Positions 8,811-16,926 of a stretch of 64,000 bases of DNA are shown here, one piece after another. Under the pieces are notes generated by a model, which was given only the letters and a program-made list of their open reading frames with translations, was not told the origin of the DNA and searched no databases. Location of the stretch: NCBI GenBank assembly GCA_029222685.1, contig JARHVB010000059.1:143545-207544 (forward strand), read 5' to 3'. Positions within the stretch are counted from its first letter, which is position 1, and the number at the start of each line of letters is the position of its first letter. The DNA comes from Terripilifer ovatus. GTDB lineage: Bacteria; Pseudomonadota; Alphaproteobacteria; Rhizobiales; Beijerinckiaceae. A program made the position numbers and the translations under genes.

Positions 8811-9620
8811 ATGCACGCAGACATTTTCCGCATGGACGGCAAGATCGCCGTCATCACCGGCGCCGGCAATGGCATCGGCCGCTCCTTCGCGCTGGGCCTG
8901 TCCGATTTCGGCGCCACCGTGATCTGCGCCGACCGCAATCTCGACGGAGCAGAAGAGACGGTCGGCCTGGTGCGCCAGAAGCGCGGCAAGGCGGACTCCT
9001 TTCTCGTCGATGTGGCCGATGCCGCCTCGGTGCAGGCGATGTGGGAGAAGATCGCCGCCGACTTCGGCCGCGTCGATGCGCTGGTCAACAATGCCGGCAT
9101 TTCCACCGCCTCGAACCGCACCCATGAGATGAGCGTTGAGGACTGGGACCGGCTGATGGCGGTCAACATGCGCGGCGTCTTCCTCAACACCAAATACGCG
9201 CTCGCCCTGATGCTGCAGAGCGGCGGCGGCTCGATCGTCAACATCGCCTCCATCGCCGGCCTGCGCGGCTATTACCCCAGCGGGCCGGGCCTCGTCTCCA
9301 ACTATGCCGCCTCCAAGGCCGGCGTCATCGGCTTCACCCGCCAGGTCGCCGCCGAATACGCGCGCGACAAGATCCGCGTCAACGCCATCGCGCCGGGCTG
9401 GCACGGCGGCACCGCACTGGGCGCAGAGCGCCGCGCCAGGATCTCGGCCGAGGAAGCCGCCAAATTCGAACAGGGCCTCATCCAGCGCATCCCCATGGGC
9501 CACCGCGGCGTCCCCGATGACCTCATCGGCCTCTGCGTCTATCTCGCCAGCGGCGCCTCGCATTATGTGACGGGACAGGTGATCGCGCATGATGGTGGGT
9601 GGGACGGGATGGTGGTGTGA
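8811..9620 (+). CDS. Short-chain dehydrogenase/reductase (classical SDR)
   Basis: 269 residues with the full classical SDR signature: cofactor motif TGAGNGIG (about residues 15-22), NNAG at about 90, catalytic Ser in IVNIASIAG, and YAASK with the catalytic Tyr/Lys. It ends VTGQVIAHDGGWDGM. ICADRN at the end of beta-2 suggests NAD preference (Asp), but this is not decisive. ATG 8811 is chosen for the GGGAG six bases upstream; an in-frame ATG at 8799 is the alternative. The gene follows the MetE-TctC-ModA group on the same strand, separated by the hairpin repeat, and may act on a product of the same unknown pathway. Confidence 0.88.
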   Translation: MHADIFRMDGKIAVITGAGNGIGRSFALGLSDFGATVICADRNLDGAEETVGLVRQKRGKADSFLVDVADAASVQAMWEKIAADFGRVDALVNNAGISTASNRTHEMSVEDWDRLMAVNMRGVFLNTKYALALMLQSGGGSIVNIASIAGLRGYYPSGPGLVSNYAASKAGVIGFTRQVAAEYARDKIRVNAIAPGWHGGTALGAERRARISAEEAAKFEQGLIQRIPMGHRGVPDDLIGLCVYLASGASHYVTGQVIAHDGGWDGMVV

Positions 9621-9641
9621 TCATGCCGCCCGCTTCGCGAG

Positions 9642-10607
9642 TCATTCGGTGCTGCTCGACTTTACGAGAGCGGTGTAGATCGCCGACTGATCTTTCAGGA
9701 AGGATGCCAGCGCCGCGGACGATCCTCCGGCCGGCCCATATTGAAGCACGCCCAGCGTCTTGAGGTTGCCGAGAATGTCAGGATTCGACGCCAGCGCTTT
9801 GGCAATCCGTGCGTTGAGCGTGTTCACGATGTCGGCGGGCACGGCCTTTTGCGTGAACAGCGCGAACCAGGTCACGATCGGAATGTCGATGCCGCCTTCC
9901 TGAAAAGTCTGAACGTCAGGCAGGTCGGCGAAACGGGTTTCGGTATTGACGCCGATCAGCTTCAGATCGGGGCCGCGGCGCGGCAACCCGGAAAACAGTC
10001 CATATACCGAAAAATCGGCCTCGCCGCTCGTGACGGCCCGGAAGGCATCGATCGCCGACCTGTAAGCGACCTTGTTGAACTTGAGGCCCTTGGTGGCAAA
10101 CCAGTCGACATAGAGATCGCTGCTGCTGCCGGTACCGAAGGTTGCGAAATTCAGCGGCTCCTTTCGGGTCTTGGCCAGCTTCAACATATCCTCGACCGTA
10201 TTGATCGGCAGCGCGCCGCGCGCCCAGAGCCCGGACGGCAGAAACCCCAGGTGAATGATCGGCGCAAAGTCCCGCGACGGACTGAACGGCATATCCTTGG
10301 TGATGAGGGGATTGAGGAGGATGTTGTACGAGTCCTGCAGACAGACCGTATAGCCATCGGGCTTGGCATGGGCGCAATCCGCGCCGGCGATAATGCCATT
10401 CGCCCCAGGCTTGTTCTCCACGACGAATGGCTGGCCCAAGGTCTCGCTGAGATCGCGCGCGAGCAGGCGCAGCAGAAGGTCGCTCGGGCCTCCCGGTGAA
10501 TTCGGAATGATCATCCGTACGCTGCGAACCGGATAAGGCTCCGCCGCAAGGCAGGAGCCTCCTATTGCAAACAGCGCCACGACGGTAGCGGCTAGATATT
10601 TCTTCAT
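9642..10607 (-). CDS. TctC/Bug-family solute-binding protein of the aromatic cluster
   Basis: 321 residues with a signal peptide ending near SCLAA/E. Bug-family motifs are present: YPVRSVRMIIPNSPGGPSD, FVVENKPGANGIIAG and AKPDGYTVCLQD. The start is supported by AGGGAGG just upstream of ATG 10607. It is the last gene of a minus-strand operon after the hydrolase and the Rieske oxygenase, so its ligand is likely the aromatic substrate or an organic acid from that pathway. No TctA or TctB membrane genes are present. Confidence 0.9.
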   Translation of the reverse strand: MKKYLAATVVALFAIGGSCLAAEPYPVRSVRMIIPNSPGGPSDLLLRLLARDLSETLGQPFVVENKPGANGIIAGADCAHAKPDGYTVCLQDSYNILLNPLITKDMPFSPSRDFAPIIHLGFLPSGLWARGALPINTVEDMLKLAKTRKEPLNFATFGTGSSSDLYVDWFATKGLKFNKVAYRSAIDAFRAVTSGEADFSVYGLFSGLPRRGPDLKLIGVNTETRFADLPDVQTFQEGGIDIPIVTWFALFTQKAVPADIVNTLNARIAKALASNPDILGNLKTLGVLQYGPAGGSSAALASFLKDQSAIYTALVKSSSTE

Positions 10608-10640
10608 TGCTCCCTCCCTTATTGTCCTGCTGTTTATTCC

Positions 10641-11398
10641 TCATGATGTGGTTGGGTGGATTCCATTCAGGCATGGTGTCAGGGCATCCAGCACGGATTT
10701 TGATGCCGTGAAAGCTGTCGTATGATTGAGCCCCGGCAGGTTGATCAGCGGCTGCGCCGTGGGCACTTCCGTGGCGTAGCTCTGCATCTTTTCGAGATAG
10801 GCATCCTGGTCGCCGACATAGAGGCAAGTCGGGATATTTATTGCCGGCACCACGTCCGCAAGCGAAGGCCAATCCTGCGTCGCCGCGTCAAGCGCGGCAA
10901 AATCATTGCCGTACAGAATGCGCTTCATATCCAGTGGCAAGCTGTCCAGCCGGCCCCCGGTCCTCGCATAAAGGACGCGGATGAATTCATCGGGGTCGGT
11001 TGTCCTCGCTCGTTGCGGCAGGGTTCGCGCGAATGGATGTGCGCCGCCGATGACAAGATGCGAGAATCGGTCGAGGTGATCGCGCGCCAGGGCAAAGCCG
11101 ATCCGGCCACCCATCGAATATCCCCAATACCCGGCGGATTTCAGCCCCAGGCTATCCAGGACACAGATGACGTCATTGGCTTGCCGGGCCAATTGATAGG
11201 CGGCGGGATCATGAGGTTTATCGCTCTTTCCATGCCCGCGCGCATCGATGGCGATCAGCGATCGCGAAGCGCATCAGTATAGCCGCAAATCCGCCACGCA
11301 TCGGCGCTCCAGCTGAACCCGTGCTGCAGCACCAGGGGTGGCCCCTTGCCTTCGACGATGTAGTGGATGCGCAGATCCTGATTGCAGGCGAAAGGCAT
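10641..11398 (-). pseudogene. Alpha/beta hydrolase interrupted by a frameshift
   Basis: Two reading frames together make one alpha/beta hydrolase. From ATG 11398 the first frame gives the oxyanion-hole strand LVLQHGFSWSADAW and stops at TGA 11257-11255. The next frame continues at once with LIAIDARGHGKSDKP, the nucleophile elbow GYSMGG, the acid in VGDQDAYLE and the His in GLNHTTAF. Joining requires a shift within about 11258-11275. ATG 11398 lies 2 bp after the Rieske stop, so the intact gene would be translationally coupled. The likely ancestral role is carbon-carbon bond hydrolysis of a meta-cleavage product. Real inactivation and a sequencing error cannot be told apart here. Confidence 0.82.
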
Positions 11399-11400
11399 GG

Positions 11401-12576
11401 TCAATCCATCGGAACCGGTTCTGAGCCGGTTGTGGGTTCCATTGTCGTTTCGTAGATCCATTGCTTCATGGGCTGGCCCGCGGCCATCGCCTTCATCTCG
11501 CGCGTCCAGATTCGGCGCAGAAGTGTGACGAGCACGTCGGACCGGCCCAGATGTTCGTTTGTTCTATCTGCGATGACGCCTTGCGACATCTGCGCCACGT
11601 GATCTTGAATTTCGAAGTAGTCGGGATGGTCGTAGGTGTCGTCGATTCTTATCTCGGCGCGGAGCACCTTTTCCGCGAGAATATGCGCCGGTTCCGCCGC
11701 TGCCCGCAGCGCTTTCCGCTCTGCCATCTTCTCGCGGTACCGATCCGCCTTTTCTCCCACCACGTCGACATAGTTCACCATATAGCCGATGTGCCTGGTG
11801 TCATCGATCGGGACACGCCAGGCCAACAATTCCCGCCAGCCGCTTTCCAGATCGGCCGGCTGGAACTTGATGTTCAACATGGTCGGCTGTCCGTGATAGC
11901 TGACGCGAACGCCGCCATCGGGGCGCTTGCCATATTGAACGATGCCCCATTCGTTCTCCCGGCCATGCACCTCCGGGATACCTTCCAGCCCGAAGTTCGT
12001 ATAGTTCGAAACGGCGTGCGTGAACGGCGTGTGCGCGGGATCGACATTGTTATCGACGTTGTTGAAGTAGTTGCACATCCGCAGATACGTCATGACGTCG
12101 AGGACACCGGGGCCTTCGAAACGCGGATAACGGGGAAGCGGCGGAGGATCGCCGTCTCCCATCCAGACGAAGATAAGTCCGATATATTCCTGCGTCGGAT
12201 ATTGCCTGATCCTGATGCTTTCGCAGAACGTCGGCCGTTCCGCCGGCGCCTGGACGCATTCACCCGTGCCGGAGAACATCCAGCCGTGATAGGAACAGCG
12301 GATGTTGTCGTCTTCGACACGGGCGATGCTGAACAGGGCGCCGCGATGGGGGCAGCGGGCCTGGCAGATATACGGTTTCCCGCTCTTGCCGCGATAAAGC
12401 GTCAGGTCCTCGCTCATGACCTTTATGGGAACGGGCCTGCCGGCCGCCAGTTCCTCGGCGATGTAGACGGGATGCCAGAACATCCGCATGTACCGCCCGG
12501 CGATCGTCCCAGGTCCGGTATGCGCATAGTCGGTGAAGTCGATTGCAGCCTGTTCATTGGATTCGATAGCGTTCAC
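11401..12576 (-). CDS. Rieske non-heme iron aromatic ring-hydroxylating oxygenase, alpha subunit
   Basis: 391 residues. The N-terminal Rieske domain binds [2Fe-2S] through C75-x-H77 (ARCPHRG) and C94-x2-H97 (CSYHGW). The C-terminal catalytic domain has NVDPAHTPFTH, supplying two His ligands of the mononuclear iron. The enzyme would use O2 and electrons from a ferredoxin/reductase to hydroxylate or O-demethylate an aromatic ring; no electron-transfer partner is encoded nearby, so it must borrow one. It heads the operon Rieske-hydrolase-TctC, 89 bp downstream of the IclR gene. The substrate is unknown. Confidence 0.92.
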   Translation of the reverse strand: MNAIESNEQAAIDFTDYAHTGPGTIAGRYMRMFWHPVYIAEELAAGRPVPIKVMSEDLTLYRGKSGKPYICQARCPHRGALFSIARVEDDNIRCSYHGWMFSGTGECVQAPAERPTFCESIRIRQYPTQEYIGLIFVWMGDGDPPPLPRYPRFEGPGVLDVMTYLRMCNYFNNVDNNVDPAHTPFTHAVSNYTNFGLEGIPEVHGRENEWGIVQYGKRPDGGVRVSYHGQPTMLNIKFQPADLESGWRELLAWRVPIDDTRHIGYMVNYVDVVGEKADRYREKMAERKALRAAAEPAHILAEKVLRAEIRIDDTYDHPDYFEIQDHVAQMSQGVIADRTNEHLGRSDVLVTLLRRIWTREMKAMAAGQPMKQWIYETTMEPTTGSEPVPMD

Positions 12577-12665
12577 GAACGCGCCTCCCGATCTTGGTCC
12601 TATTCCAATTCGAAAGAACGCTATCCAAACCAGGCCAATGGCGGCCAGAAGGATTCGCCCAATGT

Positions 12666-13457
12666 TCAGATGTTGGACATTTTGATCTTTTCCTTTTGCC
12701 GGGCCCGCCAGCCGTCCTCGATATCCCTCGCGGCGTTCTGCAATATGCCCAGATAGCGATCCACGGCAGCCGGGACCGGCAGGGCGGAGTGAATCCAGAC
12801 GACGCAGAGGCAGGCCATGACGCGTTTGCCCCGCATGATCGGCACGGAGATGCTCGATGTTCGGGCGTCACCCTGTCCATGCCGGAGCGCATATCCTCTC
12901 GCTTTGGCCTGCGACAGAATCCTGCGTATCTCGATCTCGCGAAGGTCATGCGTAAGGCCCTTGGCTTTCAAGGACCGGATGATGGCGCGCTGCTCCGCTT
13001 CCGGACAGAAAGCCAGATAGGTAAGGCCGATCGAGCTGAGAAGCATGGGGAAGCGCGCCCCGGTGGTGGCGCCGTGAAGCGACATCGGACTGCGCTGATG
13101 CGTGCTGGTGCGAATGACCATGCCGAGATCATCGTAGGTTGCGATGTCGGTGGGCCACACAATGTCGTCGCCCAGTTTGGTGAGGATCGGGTCTGCGATA
13201 TCCAGGAACTGGTCTGATTCCCGGTATCCGGCCGCCAGGTTGCGCACCTGGCCTGTCAGCCGGAAGAGACCTTGCCGGCGTCCGCGCGACACGTAGCCGA
13301 GATTGATGAGGGTATCGACGAGACGGTGCACCGTCGGACGCGGAACGCCGGTTGCCTCCGCGAGATCTATGATGCTGGATTCCCCGCGCGCGCTGAGACA
13401 CCACAGAACCCGCAGGCCTTTCTCCAGGGAACGAACCTGATGATATCTGGCGTTCAT
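12666..13457 (-). CDS. IclR-family transcriptional regulator
   Basis: 263 residues. The N-terminal winged helix has VRSLEKGLRVLWCL and VPRPTVHRLVDTLINLGYV. The C-terminal ligand domain has RTSTHQRSPMSLHGATTGARFPMLLSSIG and SVPIMRGKRVMACL. ATG 13457 has GGGAGCAGG upstream; a longer ORF to 13511 lacks this. It lies between the Rieske operon (same strand) and the divergent extradiol dioxygenase gene, the usual position of a local aromatic-pathway regulator. A candidate operator is at 13558-13572. Confidence 0.9.
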   Translation of the reverse strand: MNARYHQVRSLEKGLRVLWCLSARGESSIIDLAEATGVPRPTVHRLVDTLINLGYVSRGRRQGLFRLTGQVRNLAAGYRESDQFLDIADPILTKLGDDIVWPTDIATYDDLGMVIRTSTHQRSPMSLHGATTGARFPMLLSSIGLTYLAFCPEAEQRAIIRSLKAKGLTHDLREIEIRRILSQAKARGYALRHGQGDARTSSISVPIMRGKRVMACLCVVWIHSALPVPAAVDRYLGILQNAARDIEDGWRARQKEKIKMSNI

Positions 13458-13557
13458 GATCCTGCTCCCTTGCCGAACGCGGACCAACGTCCTTCTGATG
13501 TAGGGATTCAACGGCAGCTACATCGAAACAGCTCTTGTCGGCTTTAAATATTTAGAT

Positions 13558-13572
13558 GTTCACATAGTGGAC
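13558..13572. promoter_or_regulatory. Candidate IclR operator (GTTCAC-ATA-GTGGAC)
   Basis: An imperfect 15-bp palindrome lies in the divergent region between the IclR gene (start 13457) and the extradiol dioxygenase gene (start 13654), next to an AT-rich stretch TTTAAATATTTA that could hold a promoter. The location fits control of both transcripts. Binding is inferred from position and symmetry only. Confidence 0.4.
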
Positions 13573-13653
13573 AGATGTCAAACGTTTGTTGCGCGACAGA
13601 CGGCTCGGATGAAAGGCTTTGCCGCGGTTTTTCGCGTGCCATAAAAGGAACCC

Positions 13654-14724
13654 ATGAAACTCAATTCTTTGGGCTATATCGGCGTCACAACTCCGGCAGT
13701 CGAGGATTGGATCAGGTTCGCATCCGATCTCCTCGGCATGCAGCTTGTCGACGCCACATTGGGCGTCCGGCGTTTTCGCATGGACGATCGACGGCAGCGC
13801 TTTATCGTCAACGCCGGCCCTGGAAACGGAGCGGCGTTTTACGGATGGGAAGTCGCGGGGCCGGCTGATCTCATGGCATTTGCGGATCATCTCAGTAACA
13901 ATGGCATCGCCGTAACGCGCGGCTCAAGAGCACTCGCCGACGAGCGTTTTGTGAAGGACCTTATTATTTTTGGCGATCCGGCCGGCAATCGGGTTGAGCT
14001 GTTTTATGGTCCGGAACTCGCGACAGATCCGTTCCAACCGGGCCGGACGATGTCCGGTTTCCGAACCGGCACTCTTGGCATGGGCCATGCGGTCTTCAAT
14101 GTCACGAACGTCGATGAAACAGCGGCTTTCTATCGCGATATGCTCGGGTTCAAACTGTCCGACTACATCACTGCGCCGTTCAGGGCCTGCTTCTTCCATG
14201 TCAATCCGCGCCACCACAGCCTTGCCCTGATTGAATCGACGCAGAACGGCATTCACCACCTGATGATCGAAACCTGCATGCTCGATGATGTCGGGCAGGC
14301 CTACGACCTCGCGCAGCGGCAACCGGATCGGATCGGCACAACCCTGGGCCGCCATGTCAACGATCACATGACGTCCTTCTATTCATGGTCGCCGTCCCGG
14401 TTCCTGTTTGAACTCGGTTGGGGCGGCAGAAGCATTGATTCCGACAATTGGACCCCGCATGAGCGCATCGAGGGTCCAAGCCTCTGGGGACATGATCGTG
14501 CCTGGCTCCCGGACGACAGGCAGCAGCAAGCCTATGACCTGCGGATACGTATGGCACAGGCTGGCGTGCGCGCGCCCCTCAACGTCATGGACGGAAATTT
14601 TACAAGGGCCTCCGACGCCTGCCCCTGGTGGAATGCAGCGAAGACGATGCCTCAGGCTGCTTCCGGTTCGGCGTGGACCATCACGCCGCCTGCGTCTGCC
14701 GCACGCTCTGCCCGCGATAGCTGA
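13654..14724 (+). CDS. Type I extradiol ring-cleavage dioxygenase (VOC superfamily, BphC-like)
   Basis: 356 residues with two vicinal-oxygen-chelate modules. The metal triad of BphC-type enzymes is visible: His in MGHAVFNV, His in HHLMIE, and Glu in FLFELGWGG. It would insert O2 next to the hydroxyls of a catechol, giving a yellow meta-cleavage product in the cytoplasm, which the neighbouring alpha/beta hydrolase would then split. It is about 55-60 residues longer than usual BphC proteins; the extra tail from about residue 300 looks unstructured, and its last 44 bp overlap the convergent comM gene. The likely regulator is the divergent IclR gene. Confidence 0.9.
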   Translation: MKLNSLGYIGVTTPAVEDWIRFASDLLGMQLVDATLGVRRFRMDDRRQRFIVNAGPGNGAAFYGWEVAGPADLMAFADHLSNNGIAVTRGSRALADERFVKDLIIFGDPAGNRVELFYGPELATDPFQPGRTMSGFRTGTLGMGHAVFNVTNVDETAAFYRDMLGFKLSDYITAPFRACFFHVNPRHHSLALIESTQNGIHHLMIETCMLDDVGQAYDLAQRQPDRIGTTLGRHVNDHMTSFYSWSPSRFLFELGWGGRSIDSDNWTPHERIEGPSLWGHDRAWLPDDRQQQAYDLRIRMAQAGVRAPLNVMDGNFTRASDACPWWNAAKTMPQAASGSAWTITPPASAARSARDS

Positions 14725-16219
14725 GCGCCTCTGCGAGATGGATGCGCCCGACCTGTTCGGCACCGTCGAGATCGGCGAGCGTGCGCGCCAGCTTCAACAC
14801 GCGGTGGAAGCCGCGCGCCGTGAGATGCATGCGCTCGGCCGCGTCGCGCAACAGGGTGGTGCCGGGGCCGTCGAGCTTCGCCACGTCTTCGATGACGCTG
14901 GCGGGCGCGGCCGCATTGGCGTTGATATGCGGCAGGCCGATGTCCGCATAGCGCTTCGCCTGGATGGCGCGGGCCGCGGCGACGCGGGCGGCGACTTCGG
15001 CGGAGCCTTCCGAGGGCGGCGGCAGGATGAGATCGGCGGCGGTGACGGCGGGCACGTCGATAACGAGATCGAAGCGGTCGAGCAGGGGGCCTGAGATTTT
15101 CGCCTGATAGGCCGCCATGCAGCGCTCGTTCGGCATACGCTTGCAGGCATAGCCCGGATCGGTGGCATGGCCGCAGCGGCAGGGGTTCATGGCGGCGACG
15201 AGCTGGAAGCGCGCCGGATAGACGACTCTGTGATTGGCCCTGGCGATGGCGACCTCGCCGGTCTCGATCGGCTGGCGCAGGGAATCCAGGGCCTGCGCCT
15301 GGAACTCGGGAAACTCGTCGAGGAACAGCACGCCGTGATGGGCAAGCGACACCTCGCCCGGCCGCGCCGTGGTGCCGCCGCCGACCAGCGCCGCCATGGA
15401 GGCGGAATGATGCGGCGCGCGGAACGGCCGCCGGTCGGTGAGTTCGCCGCCGGCCAGCGCCCCGGCGACCGAATGCACCATCGACACTTCCAGGAGTTCG
15501 CGCGGATCGAGCGGCGGCAGGATCGAAGGCAGGCGCGCTGCCAGCATGGACTTGCCGGAGCCGGGCGGGCCGCTCATCAGCAGGTTATGCCCGCCGGCTG
15601 CCGCGACCTCGAGCGCGCGCTTGGCGCTTTCCTGGCCCTTGATGTCGCGCAGGTCGGGCGGCGCCAGGCCTTTCGAGCGGATGGCGGGCTGCGGCCGCGC
15701 CATCACCTGCGTGCCGCGAAAATGATTGGCGAGCTGGATCAGCGAGCGTGGCGCCAGGATGTCGAGCTCGGCCGAGGCCCAGGCCGCCTCCGGCCCGCAG
15801 TCGAACGGGCAGATCAGGCCGTGGCCGCGCGCGTTCGCCGCCACGGCCGCCGGCAGCACGCCCGAGACGGCGCTGATCGCGCCGTCGAGCGCCAGCTCGC
15901 CGAGCACGGTGAAATTCGCCAATGCGTCGGCGGGAATGGCGCCGATCGCCGCCATCACGGCGAGCGCGATCGGCAGATCGTAATGGCTGCCTTCCTTCGG
16001 CATGTCGGCCGGCGCCAGGTTGATGGTGATCTTCTTCGCCGGCAGGGCGAGGCCGGAGGCGTTCAGCGCCGCGCGCACCCGCTCGCGCGATTCGCCCACC
16101 GCCTTGTCGGCGAGGCCAACCAGGATGAAGCCGGTCGCGCCCCCGGATAGCTGCACCTGCACGTCGATCGGCCGGGCCTCGATGCCCTCGAATGCCATTG
16201 TCGCGACGCGCACCACCAT
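14681..16219 (-). CDS. comM: YifB/ComM-family Mg-chelatase-like AAA+ ATPase
   Basis: 512 residues. The N-terminal Lon-protease-like fold begins VVRVATMAFEGIEARPIDVQVQ, as in ComM. The AAA+ module has Walker A GPPGSGKSMLA, Walker B VLFLDEFPEF and the NPCRCGHATDPGYACKR segment of the family, followed by a C-terminal Mg-chelatase-related helical domain. In competent bacteria ComM is a hexameric helicase that promotes branch migration of integrating DNA; its role in rhizobia is not established. ATG 16219 is chosen because it gives the family's standard N-terminus. The 3' end overlaps the convergent extradiol dioxygenase by 44 bp. Confidence 0.9.
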   Translation of the reverse strand: MVVRVATMAFEGIEARPIDVQVQLSGGATGFILVGLADKAVGESRERVRAALNASGLALPAKKITINLAPADMPKEGSHYDLPIALAVMAAIGAIPADALANFTVLGELALDGAISAVSGVLPAAVAANARGHGLICPFDCGPEAAWASAELDILAPRSLIQLANHFRGTQVMARPQPAIRSKGLAPPDLRDIKGQESAKRALEVAAAGGHNLLMSGPPGSGKSMLAARLPSILPPLDPRELLEVSMVHSVAGALAGGELTDRRPFRAPHHSASMAALVGGGTTARPGEVSLAHHGVLFLDEFPEFQAQALDSLRQPIETGEVAIARANHRVVYPARFQLVAAMNPCRCGHATDPGYACKRMPNERCMAAYQAKISGPLLDRFDLVIDVPAVTAADLILPPPSEGSAEVAARVAAARAIQAKRYADIGLPHINANAAAPASVIEDVAKLDGPGTTLLRDAAERMHLTARGFHRVLKLARTLADLDGAEQVGRIHLAEALSYRGQSVRQTQAA

Positions 16220-16311
16220 GCCGAGCCCCCCGATCGATCGCCCAACCGTCGATCCGCTTGCGAGGCTAACCCGAGGCACGGCATCGCGCAAGAACATTTA
16301 GGGAACATTTG

Positions 16312-16412
16312 GAGCATTTTCGAGCGAAGTGGCTGCCGGTTCGCGTGAAGAAAATGCGTTAAAACAAAACCTAGTGCTCGGTTCTGATTCCATCAGAACC
16401 GAAAAGCTCTAG
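16312..16412. repeat. Full copy of dispersed repeat (GAGCATTTTCGAGCG ... GCTCTAG)
   Basis: Two modules are visible. The first runs from GAGCATTTTCGAGCGAAG to GCGTGAAGAAAATGC, with complementary ends GCATTTTC / GAAAATGC. The second contains the hairpin CGGTTCTGAT-TCC-ATCAGAACCG and ends GCTCTAG. It is almost identical to 43494-43596. It lies between comM (minus) and the EamA gene (plus). Confidence 0.88.
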
Positions 16413-16490
16413 TGCCGGTTCGGGCGCAAAAGGCTGGCGCGGAGTTAGCCGATCGGCGATTCTCCGCACAGCAAAAAGGACATCCGCATC

Positions 16491-16925
16491 ATGAATCCCG
16501 TGTCATCCTGGCAGTTCTGGGCCCTGCTGTCGGCGAGCTTCGCCGCGCTGACGGCGATCTTCGCCAAGGTCGGCATCGACAACATCAATTCCGATTATGC
16601 GACCTTCATCCGCACCCTGGTCATCGCCGCCGTCACGTTTGCGATCCTGCTCGCCATGGGCACATGGCAATCGCCGGCGACGGTGCCGGGCCGCACCTGG
16701 CTGTTCCTCGTCCTGTCGGGCCTGGCCACAGGCGCGTCGTGGCTGTGCTATTTCCGCGCCCTGAAGATCGGCGCCGCCTCGCAGGTCGCGCCGATCGACA
16801 AATTGAGCGTCGTGCTCGTCGCGGTCTTCGGCGTCGTGTTCCTGGGCGAGAAACTGTCGGCGGTGAACTGGCTCGGCGTCGCCATGATCGGCGGCGGCGC
16901 CGTGCTGGTGGCGTTGCGAATTTAG
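16491..16925 (+). CDS. Small EamA/DMT-family membrane transporter (single EamA domain)
   Basis: 144 residues with about five hydrophobic segments (for example FWALLSASFAALTAIFAK, LVIAAVTFAILLAMG and VVLVAVFGVVFLGEKL). The end VFLGEKLSAVNWLGVAMIGGGAVLV is the conserved EamA C-terminal signature. It has one EamA unit rather than the usual two, so it probably dimerises. AAGGAC precedes the ATG. The stop is 1 bp from the end of the convergent GMC oxidoreductase gene. Substrate unknown. Confidence 0.85.
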   Translation: MNPVSSWQFWALLSASFAALTAIFAKVGIDNINSDYATFIRTLVIAAVTFAILLAMGTWQSPATVPGRTWLFLVLSGLATGASWLCYFRALKIGAASQVAPIDKLSVVLVAVFGVVFLGEKLSAVNWLGVAMIGGGAVLVALRI

Positions 16926-16926
16926 C

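Noticed and set aside
9741..10499. Long plus-strand open frame opposite the TctC gene
   Set aside because: It is the mirror of a gene with a clear signal peptide and Bug motifs; the translated product is Arg/Gln/Gly-rich with no domain and no ribosome-binding site.
15167..16150. Plus-strand frame opposite comM
   Set aside because: An antisense shadow of a gene with intact Walker A and B; its product is dominated by Arg, Gly and Ala.
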